The notes under the pieces were generated by a model. The model did no database searches and was not told where the DNA came from. It was given only the letters and a program-made list of their open reading frames with translations. Positions 21,541-34,599 of a stretch of DNA of 64,000 nucleotides are shown piece by piece. How positions within the stretch are numbered: the stretch's first letter is position 1; each line of letters starts with the position of its first letter. Origin of the DNA: Bisporella sp. PMI_857. Its lineage: Eukaryota; Ascomycota; Leotiomycetes; Helotiales; Helotiaceae. The stretch is from NCBI GenBank assembly GCA_021307315.1, contig JAJSPD010000032.1, forward strand, positions 491,398-555,397, in the 5' to 3' direction. The translations under genes and the position numbers were made by a program.

Positions 21541-24500
21541 CTTGCCGGTGTGAGTTCGCCGATGCCGTCAAGGCTGACGGATCATGAGCGATACTATTTG
21601 AATTCTATGTTGCCAGGGCCGGCAAAGCCTGGTTGCAAGTAAATTCGAAGAAGGAGAGTCCGTCGTTGCTTCACGATTCGTCTGAGGGTCAAAAGCAAGA
21701 GACGCCGGTACCGACTGGTAGAATGGAGTCACGGAAGTTAGACAAGAGCGTTAGCTCTCTAGCTTGACAGCCCTGAGAATGGCTTCAGCGAAGGACTCCA
21801 GCGATCTGTTCAAGAAGCCAGCTAGAGCGAAGGACAAGCGTTCCTATTTCAGGGCTTCAGGGAAGAAGTGCGTGGCTCGCGTAGATCATGATAGCCACTT
21901 AGACGATTGGCAATCGAAGCTTAGACAATGAGCCAATCGCAAGAATTGAGAAGTGGAAGGTAGGCTGTAGAAAACTCCAGTAGGAAAATACGTCAGGTAT
22001 TGCTTGCTTAAGAGTGGGCGTTGTTAAGGTACTTGACAAGGAACTTGTTCGAACTCATGATCTTCAAGATGGGACTTGTTCAGGGACAAGGTTGTTAGAG
22101 TAAGCTGAGCTAGCTAGACGGACTGTCGGGAGCATGCGCGTTGGAGGCCTGCAGATAGAGTGTGGGCATGGACATGGGTTTATAGATGGGATGCTACTGT
22201 TGCCGTACAGGAGCTAGGTTTACATACAGCGCAGCATTTGTCCTTTTCTCCGTTATCCTTGGGCTCAGACTCTGTAAGGCCGGGTGGGGAGGGGGAACAG
22301 CCAGGGTAGTGCTAGTGCGGAGGAAGCCAGACATCGGGCATAGTTACTGGCCACGAATCATGCATGAACTGGAAAGGAGTATGCTTGTCTTTGCTTCGGC
22401 TGGCAAGAGAAAAAATAACGGGCGCGGTTTCGAGGATTGGCGAGAGCTCTCGCGGAAGATTTCGCTTGAAACCGGCCACGGAGGCGCCTTGAAACTCTTA
22501 TATAATCCTCAGACGTGGTGGATATTTCGAGACCGTTTTAGACCTGAATGTCTGTGCGTATTCCAAACTTCAAAAACGGAATGTGAGTATAGTTTTCGTT
22601 GCATTCTACCTCCCATGCAAGAACCGATAGCCTTGTCAATTGTTGTTTGCAGTATGTGGATGCACAAAGATCCAGATGAAGCTTGTTATTTCCGTAATGC
22701 ATCTACTGGCACCCCTCCGCCTCACACTCCAGCAGGAACGTCCAGGGCAGGGTTACATATACCCAGTAGTTAGTACCATCGCCAAACTCTTCAGATCTTG
22801 GAGTGCTCTCGAACTGGCGGTCTAGTTTGCTAGGGTGTGCGTTTCCCATGCTGGATTGTTGGACTGGCAATGCTGTTTTTCCAGGGATCAAGGTGTATGA
22901 TCTCCATGGCTTGCAGCACACCTTCTGAGGGATTGTCCATGAACCACGATCTTCAAGATGTTTGCCGAACGACCGACTGTGGAGACGTGTTTGAGAAAAA
23001 AAAAACCCACTGTTGAAATCCTTCCGTTGGTGGCTGGGAGAGAATAAGTACAAATGAAAAGTAACCACTCACAAACTTCACTTAATTAGACACCCTTACC
23101 TGCTTGGGCCTTATGATTGTGAAGCCCTCATTTACTTACCGCAGCCTCTCAGGATCTTGATGCCTAAATAAAGCAATATGGATTGTGCTGTACAACTATA
23201 TCAAACCTAATATTGAAATACCTTGAAAAGTGTGGCATCCCTCCCTCGTTTCGATTCCGTTTGTTCGTGCATCACTACTATGCTACTCACAAAGAGGAAC
23301 GAACAATCAGCGTCTCCGGTCTCATTGTCTCTATTATCATGACATGGGCGGGATCACACATCGTAGCGGTGTATATTGTGCTTGTCATGTGAGGAGGCAC
23401 TTGCTACACAAGTCATTGCATTGCATTTAACTCTGATGCAAGAGGAGAGACATCAATTGCTTTACAATGGAATGGGAAGTGACATAGCGCTAATGTAAGG
23501 TTCTATTGCGAACACAACAATCTCATAGTATCACTGGGAATAACCCTTTGGGATAAGGTTGCCGTGCTTCACGTGCGCTTGAGAGTTTGATCCAGAACTT
23601 TATATAGTTTGTATCTATCAGTGCGGCTTCTTTAAATATCTTTAAAGTCAAGGATTCGCTTTACGCGACATTAGATTGGTAATGGGTCAAAAGTGAGGCT
23701 CTTGGCAGTCTGTGGCACGCCATCGGGTGTCTCTGGCAGATGCTGTGCATGACTGGCATATGTATTTATGGAGACACATGCGCGGCGCTTTGCTGTCATG
23801 TTCCTCGCCTCGAGCGGGTTGGGGCTTTTAAAACAATGTTTGATAAACAATGGCCACAATGCCCGATGACATGTAAAGGCAAGGGCTTGGGCTGCGTCCC
23901 GGCATTCGTTTGTTCAATAAAAACAATCCTGATTGTTTGGACGGTCAAGTGGGAGAAGGTACAACAAGGAGCCAATGGAACAGGTGCGAGTCGGGCGGGT
24001 GCCTATATTATGCCTTAGATGTATGTTGGGCACTAGGGCAGCCTTTCAGGCCATCGGTCAGAGGATGTTGAACTCATGAGGCTATACATCGCAAGGAATA
24101 CCCTCATCGGGTCTTCGAGTCGAACGCTGTAGAAACTTCGAGTTTACTGGTAGAAGAACCGGGAGGAACAAGCCATTGTTCGCTGTTGCATTTGCCGCGA
24201 AAAAATCACGGGGGCTGGGAGCTGGGAGCTGGGAGCTGGGGGTCAGAAGAGCTGGGTCTCAGAATACCCATGCTTGTTTGAGCGGTGAGGCAATATCAGA
24301 TTCTGGAAACTTGCGTCGCATGGATCTGGACGAGATGACAGAATGTGACTTGTCAAGCGTTCAGGAAACGTAGAAAGGAGTAAGAACCTTTCTGCAGGGA
24401 CAATTCATGCTTATGAACAGGATCTGCAAACGGCAATTGACCAATGGTATTCTGCAGGCTGTCAAGCGTCATGCCGACACGACTCGGGGCGTCCTAGAAA

Positions 24501-25285
24501 ACATGAAACTGCAAGGGGGCGGACGGAAAGCAACGTGGACTCTTTCTTTCATGCCTTGCGAAGCTCTGGTTAACTGACTAGTCTTGGGACTCAAAATCGA
24601 TGGTCGCAAAGCCTATTGTCATGGTAAAGCAGAGAAGCAGCATGACTACAATGCGATTGGATATAGAGGGAACAGGGCTGCAGTTTGTTGGTCGTAGAAG
24701 CAGGTGTTAAATCAAGATCCTGAGATGAAGTTTGTAACACTACCTTGTCGAGGATGCCGATTAACCTTAATCCCTCCTATGATTCCTCTCCAAATTCACC
24801 AGCCACATCAACTTGAAATGTGGCTGAACATTAACGCAACGCCACGCGTGATGATTCTTCAATTTTCACAACACCGATCTCACAATACATACGCCCCAGA
24901 GCGACTCCAACACCAGATCGCTTGTTTCCCTTGGATCGTGCGGAACCGACTGGCAGTAGATATAACTGTTGTTGTCATCCATCGCAACGTGGTATCGACC
25001 AAAACTGAAAAAGACCAAAGCGGCGCAACGACAACACTGAAAATAACAACAAACATAAACTTCAGAGAAAGCCAAATTGTCCACGGGGCTCCTTTGGAAT
25101 CTCCTCGGAAATCCAGGCTTTCCAAACAACACAAACTCTTTCTTCGGATCCTAAAACTCTAATTTCAAATAGTGGTGTTGTGACCCTGTCGCGACAACCC
25201 TCGATATCAAACACCCCAGGTTCCATATTCCTAGATCTTCCGGTACCCAATAGACGCGGAACTCACACCTCCCAATACCATAAAC
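21541..25285. other. Long intergenic region, no convincing gene
   Basis: This 3.7-kb gap lies between the Myb-domain gene (-) and the tubulin cofactor B gene (+), so it contains both promoters and perhaps long leaders. Open frames up to about 195 codons occur but show no recognisable domains or supported splice sites. At 24213-24241 there is a short tandem repeat of GGGAGCT. Long upstream regions are common for fungal transcription-factor genes. Confidence 0.45.
24213..24241. repeat. Heptanucleotide tandem repeat (GGGAGCT)n
   Basis: About four imperfect head-to-tail copies of a G-rich 7-mer with related GAGCTGGG units just downstream. Likely a minisatellite; G-rich runs could form secondary structure. 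Confidence 0.6.
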
Positions 25286-26536
25286 ATGAGTCTTCAAACA
25301 GCTCGGGATATCCCCATCCAGATAACTTCGGAGAACGCTTCCACAGAACGTCGAGTCTCGCCGTTCTGGACCATCAACCAGCTCAAAGCCAAACTTGAAC
25401 CCATCACTGGCATTCCGCCTTTATGTCAGAAGCTCACTATAAGACATGGCAGCGGGCAAGCACTTCCAATTGAGGCCCCGGAGGAGGAGAATACCCAGCT
25501 TTCAACATTTCCCTTAGAACCGCATGCCGAGATACACGTGAGTATCTAAATGTCGTCTCGAGTTTTAACCTTTAGTCGTTGATCGTAGCCGTTCCGCTAC
25601 CCGAAACATGTTGTGATACTCGAACTCTCTTCTTGGTTGAGGCTGTGCTTATGAAGGTGGACCGGCGATATTGCCTCCGTGGGAAATACTCTCGAAAGCC
25701 AAGCTTTGCTAGAAGGATGAGATCTGTTTCTCTGTTTTCGAGTTTGTGTTTGGGAATGACAAATCTTGATACTGCACTTCTGCGGCCCAGTAGTCATCGG
25801 GCACAGTTGTCCGGGCTTGGCCTCGAGAGGACAATGGAATGTTTTATGCTTCAGCTTGTTTGTTTGCACATGTTTTGTGTCTCATTGTACACACAATTGT
25901 GCCTTGTTACATCATCCCTTAACCTCGTTTACTTTGTACTCTGCCTCTCTTGTATAACGTTACGATCTCCGGGCCGGGCCGAAATATTTTATATATAGAT
26001 GTTGTGGAACGATGTCAGCTAATGTCGTACCTCTTTAGGTAGCCGATATGCGACCCCCTGGCATGCGACCAAACTACACGGATGCCTCACAGGTGACCAA
26101 GTACGAGATGCCGCCCGAAGAGTATGAAAAAAAGACGGATAGCGTGCTAGCTTGGAAGAAGGCTCAGAAGCTTGGCCGTTTTGATCCTGATGCGCCGTCC
26201 TTAGAAAGGGCTAAGCTACAGGCTTTTGAGACAGAGATCGAGAGCCGAGGTATCGAGGTTGGTAGGAGATGTAGAGTTGGAGGTGAGGATGCGAAAAGAG
26301 GAGAGGTTATGTATGTGGGCGAGGTCCCAGAGATCCCTGGCGGTGCTGGGAATTGGATTGGGGTGAGGTTAGATGAACCAGTTGGTAAAAATGATGGAAC
26401 TCTGAAAGGGAAGAGATATTGGGGCAACGAGGGTGACAATGATGGAGCTAAGTATGGAGTTTTTGTGAGACCCGAGAGGATCGAGGTAGGTGATTGGCCA
26501 GTCCTTGATGATCTTGAGGATATGGAGGAATTTTGA
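25286..26536 (+). CDS. ALF1: Tubulin-folding cofactor B (Alf1/TBCB)
   Basis: Two exons: 25286-25537 and 26039-26536, giving 249 aa. The intron 25538-26038 (GTGAGT…CTTTAG) is 501 bp, long for this genome, and joins PHAEIH to VADMRPPGMRPNYTD. Residues about 8-84 form a ubiquitin-like domain (IPIQITSENASTERRVSPFW…). A middle helical part contains YEMPPEEYEKKTDSVLAWKK. The C-terminal CAP-Gly domain has GAGNWIGVRLDEPVGKNDGT, KGKRYWG and YGVFVRPERIEVGDWP; the protein ends in an acidic DLEDMEEF, the EEY/F-like tail of cofactor B. The protein binds alpha-tubulin with cofactor E in the tubulin heterodimer assembly pathway in the cytoplasm. Both domains are complete. Confidence 0.93.
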
Positions 26537-27294
26537 AGTGGACACAAATGTTCAGTCAAATGATAAAACTATGATTGCACAAGAGAACCCAACAGCATAC
26601 TCTTCCTGCATTGCAACTGCAAATTCAGGGGGGTGAAGAGCCTCACTTTGTCATGAGCCGCATTATAAAAGATGTCCACGGGCTTTTACATAGGCGGCGC
26701 AAAATTGCAAAGAATAAAATAGAAACTTGCTGAGCATGCCAAAGCGCCTTCCCTCCCTAGCATCAGTCACTGGATAACCAAAATTGATCTTGCACAATAG
26801 CCACCCTTGCGATTAAAGTGCCTACTTGAGATCGAGGTCAAACGCAGCAGTATGCTTTTCTTTGCGCCTCCCCGTCGAGCTGCCGACGGGACTTAGCCAT
26901 AGCAAGTCACTATGTACTTTGCTCGTTTAAATACATCATTTTCTCTAGTAGTGATTGATATGCTCTGTAGTTAGAGGGTATTTTATAAGGTCTGCGGCCA
27001 CATTGCATAGCGTGTTCTGTGTAGATATTGATCCGGACAACAACAGACAGAAACGACGTTACAATATTGAAATGTGTATTCGACTGTATAGCTTGAGAAT
27101 CTGGTAAAGCCGAGTTAACAACTACCTACTTCGGATTCAGAGTAACGTGACATATAGGTTAAGGATAAAGTGATAAACTAAAGCTCGTTCCAATAACAAG
27201 GCTAAAGGTATGAAAAAGACGCCTCTCAATGGATCGCGTCGTACCATATATCTCCATGAGTTGTCCTTGGAGCAGAAATCCGAGTTTAAGTCTA
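26537..27294. other. Intergenic, convergent 3' ends
   Basis: 3' flanks of the cofactor B gene and the DUF726 gene. No gene or repeat of note seen. Confidence 0.5.
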
Positions 27295-29911
27295 CTAGTA
27301 AAGTCCCATACTCGATGCCGTAGTCTTTGCCGTGTGCGGTTCTTCTTCTTTCCTCGCAGATTTAGATCTCCCCAAGCTCTTATGGCCATCCATAAATGCC
27401 GCCTTTTCAAAGTCCCTTGGATCATAGTATGGCTTGCTATCGTCCTCTATCGGTTCGCCTGGCAGTTCAGCCAGTTCCCCTCCATTAGAATCCGAGTCGT
27501 TATCTTCCATCACTATACCTCCATCACTGTCGCTATCATCATCTCTAAGATTAATGCTCCCTATATCTTTCGTGATACTTGCCTTTCTCGATTTAAGCAC
27601 TGCTGGAACCGCTGGTGCTGAAGCGCTTCTCAAAGACTTTGGCTGTGTTGGCAGGAGGCTCAATTCTGCGGGCTGACTATCCATGAGTGAAGGTTGTGAA
27701 GTCGTCCTTGTCTGATCTAAAGCGTTCATATCGCCATTTACTTTATACTCATCCCTTTCAAAATCAATCAATTGAATCTCCGTCTCCTTCTCCGTCTCAA
27801 TGTTCATGTCCTCCACTTTGATCCCCTCAAACCCACATCTTTTCAGGATCTTGCCAATGAGTTCAGGGTATCGCAAGTGTCCGCTGACTTCCTTACTCAG
27901 GTTCACGTTCTCTATGCCTTCTACATCTGTAATCTGCTGTAGACCAGCGACCCCAAATTGGATGCTAGTTGCTCGATAGAGGAAGGCGAGGATATAGTCG
28001 TTCTCTGAGTATACATTAATCAATTTCCCGGAAACCACACTGCGCATCACACGCCAGTTCTCTGAATTTGAGGGTACTGGAGATCCAATGAGAACGACAG
28101 ACTCTACAAGTCCGAATGCATGCCTTTCCGCAAGTGACTTTAGACAAGAATAAATCACTCTGGAACCAAGACTATATCCGACCAAGGTAACAGGCCTCTC
28201 TCCTTGCGCCTTGTTGATCAGCGCATCAGCAAGAACCTCTCCGGCCTTCTCGCTCCTGTTCCTCGCCACGCTAAATGGATTATCGATACTAGTAGCTATC
28301 TTCAACAAGTATACCGGCCATAGCGCTGCCCAGAGCGTTGCTAGAACCGTTCTCTTTAGAATCTCAATCTTCACGGCCGACCAGGCGTAGGAGGAGACCA
28401 TATTCTCCAAGGACGTGCCGAGTTGAACCAAGGCGTCCATTTCGTAGCGGAGTGCGAAAACCTCGCTATCGGGACCGAGGGTCCGCCAGGGCTTGATGAC
28501 GTCGTCTTTAGAATTCAGCCAGCCGTTTATGCCGACTGTTACGCGCAGGCGGCGGGACTGGATGTCTTCTTCGGCGGTAGTAGCGGCCCCCCAGTCTTCC
28601 TTTATGGGGAGGAATTTGAAGTCAGACACATCTTTGGCATACTAGATAAATTTATATTAATGTCTGAGAGGGCAGGGACTCATGAAATGCAACATCCCCT
28701 AGTTTGTCATGTGTCCTGGGGGATAAGAGGGATAACAAATTTCCCTGTGGTAAATTGGTGTAAACTTACATTATCTACCATCGTGCCTGTCATCTTTGCT
28801 CCATAAGCACCGAACAGTGTTCCAACCAGGGCGCCATTCATGGCAAAGATCCCGAGAAAACTTGCAAGGCCACCCAAGCCGACACCTCCCATGAGTCCTC
28901 CAATTGCTCCGGCAACGACTACATACGGATTAGCATTTATAGGTGCCTCAGGACAGACATCCTCCCAGTATGACCGAGAGTTCAATGTTCACTAAATGAA
29001 CCAAGAATTGAACTAATTTATCAAAATCACTTACCAGGTGCTGCGATCCCTCCTGTAATGCCAATCAAAGCAGCTCCAGCCACTGAAGCAAACCCAACTT
29101 TCCACATTCGAGATGACGCGTTCTCATCCCGTCTCTTCTGAGCCTCCGTATCTGCAGAAAGCGCTTTTGAAGCAAGAAGCAAGGTTTTCGCAATCTCTGT
29201 TTCCTCACTTGTAAGCACGCTCATCGGTAGCTCAAATGCGGAGGTGATATAACACAGTAACACTCTCGAATGCGCTGAATAGTGTCCTAAGCTTAACAGC
29301 AGCAAAACCATGCAACTGACTACAAAAGTCCGGTCTTCCTTGGATATAGTAGCGAGTCTGGTAGGGATGGGATGGTACATTTTCTGCAACATGGAGATAT
29401 CATCCGCTCCCTGCAACTCCTTCGCCTCGGCGGTCGCTAGCACCTCAGGGTTCTCAGTGTTAGAATACACCCTCGAGTAGGGGGGTGGAGGCAGATTTCT
29501 CGCAGCCTGGAACTCTCTTCGTCGTTGTTCAACCCTCGGATCTTCAGGGGAATTAATTAGTTTCCCTAGCGTGGCAATGACCTCATCTTGCCAATCAGCG
29601 AAGTACTTTAGTGTTGCCATCCTCAGCTCTCGCATCTTTGGAGAGGAGGGGTTTCTTTCGAGACGGGCTTCGAGTCGTCGATTACGCTCGTCCTCTGAGG
29701 TTGTGGCTGGTGATGGGCTTCCATTTCTACTATTTCGGTCAACGAAAAGGGTTGTATTGTCTGTATTTGCTAAGGAGGATGGGTTAAATGAGTGTTCGAT
29801 CTGAGAGCGCATATGTGTGAGAATGCTTCCGATTAGCACTGTAAGCGCACGTCTCCTAGCTGGATTTAGGACAAGCTTGAGATCCTTCGGATCTGAGCAT
29901 GATGGTGCCAT
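27295..29911 (-). CDS. DUF726 family membrane protein with alpha/beta-hydrolase fold (TMCO4-like)
   Basis: Three exons: 29911-29035, 28918-28770 and 28641-27295, giving 790 aa. Introns 29034-28919 (GTAAGT…TGTAG) and 28769-28642 (GTAAGT…TCTAG) keep frame. The N-terminal third is soluble with a helix rich in Arg and Glu. A long Gly/Ala-rich hydrophobic stretch (AGAALIGITGGIAAP, then VVAGAIGGLMGGVGLGGLAS and FLGIFAMNGALVGTLFGAYG) gives the membrane segments typical of DUF726. After it comes an alpha/beta-hydrolase core with the serine nucleophile elbow GYSLGSRVIYSCL and later VESVVLIGSPVPS. The last 150 residues are acidic and probably disordered. The family includes human TMCO4 and yeast YFL034W; a lipase-like activity is inferred from GxSxG. 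Confidence 0.9.
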
Positions 29912-32900
29912 GGCGAGATTCCGGTAACTTTATTTCGTCCCAGCGTAGATTCACCCTTTAAATCAGATCGAAAACTAGATCATCTGTCAGGAACGGAGAC
30001 AGGTGGTTGACGCCAAGGTAGTCCATACTTTATGCTGGAGCCTAACTTGAGGTAGGATTAATCTAGATCCTTGGCTCAACCTTACATCCAGCCTTACTCT
30101 GCCCCTTATATGCAGAAGACGACATAAAGCAACCAGATGCTCATTGAAAAATAGATACGACGATAATAAGCTGAAGAGCTTTGAATATAATTGAAGCATT
30201 ACAACAAATCTTCTATATGATGAGGTTTGGCCCTGCCAAGCTATTGAGGTTGTTGTCAACTCGGCTAATGAATCGAAATTGTTTCCATTCAGTCATAAAC
30301 ACAATGTTCTTCCGCAACGCGTTGGAGACCATATCTTCAAAGCATCGAGATAGCCCTACCATATACTTTATCATGAGTTCGCTGACCGCAGGATATTTGA
30401 CATTTGTCTAACAATTAAGTATTATATCATGTGGCTCTTTTTCTTCCATGGTTTCCTCTGCACTTCAGTCGGTTCCATCATCCTTTCCCTGGCAGGAAGC
30501 ATTGATTGAAGGGTCCTTTAGGTGATTATTGGATATGATTTTCAAGCGACATAGAATAAATATTATATCAATTAAAATTCCCATCTCATTTCATTTTCTA
30601 GGTATACTGGCTGGCTGTGCATCTAGATCAAGATCAAGAATAATATGCTATCGGTGACAATATCCCTGCTCCACGTATCATACTTGTATCAGAGAGTTGT
30701 ATTCAAGTATCATAGAGTGCGTATTTAAAAATAATGTAATGTAGAAGATAGGTAAGAAAAAAGCGCGAGTACGATAGGCGGAAGTGATTGAAGAAGTCTG
30801 TCTCTTTTTTAAGATCTCTGGCGAATAGTCGCACTGATAATACTAAGGGTACTTCATGCTAAGGAGGTGAATGCAGAATATAGGGAGTTTCTGTTCTGAA
30901 ATGATAGCGATGAAGACATCGCCGCGCCGCGCGGTTGGATAACCGTGGCCGTAGCACTGGTTCTTTAGACATAGTGCTAAAGGTAAAGAGCATCTCGAAC
31001 AAGGGGTGACTTGAGCCAGCAACAGCACAAAGGATTTCGCTTCAAATTTGCGCTGTAGGATAGTCCAAAAATAATCGTATGGAAACCCGCGAAAGGTCGC
31101 TAAGATCAAGAGCCTGCAGTTTCGTCCACCTAGGTTATCTTCAAATCGGCGCTTGAGCCTCTTAATTAGTGCTCCAAGCTGAAAGAGAAAGAAGACTATC
31201 TCCCATGCTTCGCTCCTGCAAGTTAGCTCTGATCTGAGATAGCTCTAGAGAGGTAATTATCGAATCATTCGTAAGGCTCGGAATGTCTCTGTAAGAAGAG
31301 AATCAGTAAATCTCTTGATACCGGAGTACGAACACTAGAGCCAGGCCACAATTTCGTCATATGCCTCAAATCAGATGACGCCACGGAATAAACTCGAGGC
31401 TGTAATTGTATGGTCTTTCTTAGTTACCCACAAGGCTATCTAACTATCAATGACTGTGCTCACTGATTCGGCAGATGGATTGGCGACTATGAAAGAGGTC
31501 TTAACACGTCCGACAGAGCCGAGACGTATAATGCTGCCAAATCAACATGCAGGGCCACCAGCTGTTGTAACGGTATGCTGACCAATATCGCAAATAGATC
31601 CGAAGAGGCCGAATGAGAGATTCGTAACAGAAGAGGCTGAGTATAAGATATTTGTGGCACGAGGACCACATGGAGAACAAAACTACTAAATACTGCCAAC
31701 ATGTGGAATATTTCCTAAACAATAGCGTCAACACAAGACTTGATTGGGCTAACCAGTACGGATTTAACGAATCATAAGTCCAGGATCAGAGGCTAGGAGC
31801 CAGTTTCTTGACGTATGGGCTTGTGCAAAAGTTTAGATATGATGGGGGAAATATCTACGGTGAGACAATGACAATTATTTGATGCGACATAGGGAACTAA
31901 ACAGGCACGGAAAGGCAGAGATAGAGGCAGAGAGGCAGTGCAAGCCGGCAACGGATGAGATGAGTTGCGCATTATTTTCAGTGGAAGAGAAAGGAAGGGC
32001 TAGACTGTGTGTGGAAGGTTATTCTAGCGGCTTGACAGGTGGGGTTTATTGTGCTTGAGACTAGACAATCATTATCAACATCTCTGAGGACGAATGAATG
32101 AGAGGGCAATCAAGAACGGGCAAGCTAATTGACAAAGAAAAACAGAGAATCACCTCAGGATGATGACAAGAAGCGGCCCGAGGGGAGTGAGTGTATTGTC
32201 GAGGACGGACGGAACGGGATATTTTGTTTTTTTCTTTTAAACATAGTACGGAATGTACTGCTGTTCTGACTGTGCAGTACAACATCCTTCGGAAACTTTG
32301 GATGCCGGCCGCAAGAAAGTCAAAATGGGGGGGGATGATAATTGCCACCCTCGTTCCAAGCCCATCATTACTAAAGCCCAAGCCTTAGCCCACCGCCCAT
32401 TAACCCCCCCCCCCAAAGACCTTGTCCTCCTCGTTTGAGGCACATCTCACCACCAAAGTAATAAACATATCTTGCCGTTCACTTCCCCTCTTCCTCACGT
32501 TCTTCTGGTTCTTCCCTCGTCCTCTGCAACACTTATACAACTTGTAGTCCTTGAGTACCAGATTTTGTCGATCCGTGGCATCCGAATCCCTTATCGGTGT
32601 TTCTACCTATATTGTACAGTATAGTGGCTATCTGAACGTGGAGTGGGAATAAGCAAAAAAACCCCGGACCCACTTATTATCACCTATCTGTGGGCGATAT
32701 CCAACCCAAACGTCTGGGTTTCACCTTTTCACATCAACGAACAACAACCCTCCCTCACCTCCCCCATTCCTCCTCCTCCTCCTCCTCCTCCTCCTCCCTC
32801 GCCCTACGAACTTCAACTCGCTCCTTGCAACTGGACATGTGAGGACCGAGCCTACGCCATCTTATTTCGAACCTCCTTCTCTTTCTTTTTCTTTTGCTTT

Positions 32901-32941
32901 GTACCATCATCATCATCGTCGTCATCATCATCATCACCATC
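29912..32941. other. Long intergenic region, no convincing gene
   Basis: Three kilobases between the divergent DUF726 and RING-ligase genes. Short open frames only, most without ATG. Near 32323-32330 there is a G run, near 32403-32413 a C run, and at 32768-32797 a (TCC)n repeat, all in the leader side of the RING gene. I see no RNA gene. Confidence 0.45.
32768..32797. repeat. (TCC)n microsatellite
   Basis: About ten TCC units in the presumed 5' leader of the RING-ligase gene; pyrimidine-rich leaders are common in fungal genes. Confidence 0.8.
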
Positions 32942-32944
32942 ATG
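32904..32944. repeat. (ATC/GTC)n microsatellite touching the RING gene start
   Basis: Imperfect CATCAT/CGTCGT trinucleotide run that ends at the proposed ATG (32942). Length changes here could alter the leader but not the frame. Confidence 0.7.
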
Positions 32945-34599
32945 CCGATCATAGCAGCCCCCGCTGCTGCCATTGTCAGGACAATGGCCAACTTTCTAGC
33001 CATCGTCCTGTTCTTCCTGCCCGCTTGGGTCACTGCTGAGATCACGGTGACGCCTTCCAATTCGATACCTGACCAGGTAACGACACCGCTACTGCTAACC
33101 GGACCGGGAATCTCGACTGACACGACGCCGTCGTACGACATTGCACCTCTGACCGTGAATGTCGGCATGGGGGATACTGACAGTGTTGGCGTATGGATAT
33201 CTTTTACTACCTTGTATTTGCACTAGAATGAGTCTTGCTAACAGATTTAATAGTTAATGCACTTCACCGGGAGCATGATACTTGGGAATGAGACTAGTAA
33301 GGACAATGTTGGGCCAGGGGAGATAGTTTTCATAAGTTGCGATCCTACAGTTGGATTTATCAATGCATCTGCCATTGCCAATACGGTCAGCAGTCGGAAG
33401 CCGACGGCAATCATATTCTACAGCCTGCTATCGCCACAATGCATGTATAACGGAACTGCAGAATTCACCACTCTTTACACAATGACCTCGAATATCTCTT
33501 CCTTCAATGTGCAAACATCAATCCTAAGTGCAGGACCAGTTACCGGTACGGTTCCGGGAAATCGTACCTCTGACCCTTCCAGTAATCATCCCAATCAGAA
33601 TACCAATCCTGGAGGACCCGCGCCAACAACGGCTGTTGCGATGAGCATTCTTTATAGCATTACGGGTATCATTACTTTGCTGTTCCTAGTCATCATTGCT
33701 ACTGGTGCTGTTCGAGCTCATAGACATCCAGAGAGATATGGTCCACGTAATGGCAACACCGGCAGACCAAGACAGAGCAGAGCTAAAGGTCTTGCGAGGG
33801 CGATGCTGGAAACACTACCAATTGTCAAGTTCGGCGATCCAGAACCTGCCAAATCGGTCAATCGGGACATTGAGCTCGAAGACGGCAACGATAGTACTCA
33901 CTCAACTGAACACCCAAGAACGACAGAAGGAAGTGGTGCTCTGAAGACAATCCCTCCAGGAGCGGTTGTAGAATCGGGGATGAATAATGACACACAAGCC
34001 ACGGCTAAGAATAGCGGCGAAGAGGCCACACCAATGGACGGAGAATTGGGCTGCTCGATTTGTACAGAGGACTTCAGCACTGGAGATGATGTACGAGTTT
34101 TGCCTTGCGGACACAAATATCACCCTGCATGTATTGATCCATGGCTTTTGAATGTCTCAGGAACTTGTCCTCTGTGGTATGTTTTCTTTTCCACCTTTTT
34201 GTACTGATAATTAACCATATTAGTCGTCATGACCTCCGACCAACCGCCGCTGACGAAGCTACCACTGAAGGCGACGAAGTCCCAGCCACCGATGCTGCTG
34301 CAGAAAATGTAGAGGCCGTTGCCACGACTGAAGTTCAAGATGAATCACATCGCAGGAGAGTGTCTCGGCTCTTAGATCTTCACAGGTTACGACACGCACC
34401 CCCTGAAGAGCGTATTGCGGCACTCCGCAATCTTCGTGAGCAATCTCAACAAGAAGGGGAGACAGTGGAAAATGCGGAGGAGCAAGGCCGACGAGCTCGC
34501 TTGACAAGCCGCTTACGAAGTCGTTTCGGCATCCGCACACGTCAACAAAATGATGACCAGGCGTCACAGCAGGAGCTAGACACTCGGCAGACAAGATGA
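32942..34599 (+). CDS. Transmembrane RING-H2 E3 ubiquitin ligase
   Basis: Three exons: 32942-33190, 33254-34176 and 34224-34599, giving 515 aa. Introns 33191-33253 (GTATGG…AATAG) and 34177-34223 (GTATGT…TATTAG) keep frame; the second cuts the RING so that CPL-C-RHDL is rebuilt. A hydrophobic N-terminal signal (FLAIVLFFLPAWVTAEI) leads into a lumenal part with several N-glycosylation sequons (NGT, NIS, NRT). One membrane segment follows near residues 212-235 (LYSITGIITLLFLVIIATGA), then a cytosolic part with a complete C3H2C3 RING at about 348-395 (CSICTEDF…CGHKYHPACIDPWL…CPLCRHDL), and a charged Glu/Arg-rich tail. The layout matches PA-TM-RING ligases of endosomes/vacuoles, though the lumenal PA domain is too diverged to confirm. 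It should transfer ubiquitin to membrane cargo. Confidence 0.87.

Noticed and set aside
24704..25162. 152-codon open frame upstream of tubulin cofactor B
   Set aside because: No recognisable sequence and an overlapping open frame on the other strand; probably chance in a leader region.
25579..25998. 139-codon open frame within the long intron of tubulin cofactor B
   Set aside because: No ATG-based start, no domain, and it lies wholly in an intron.
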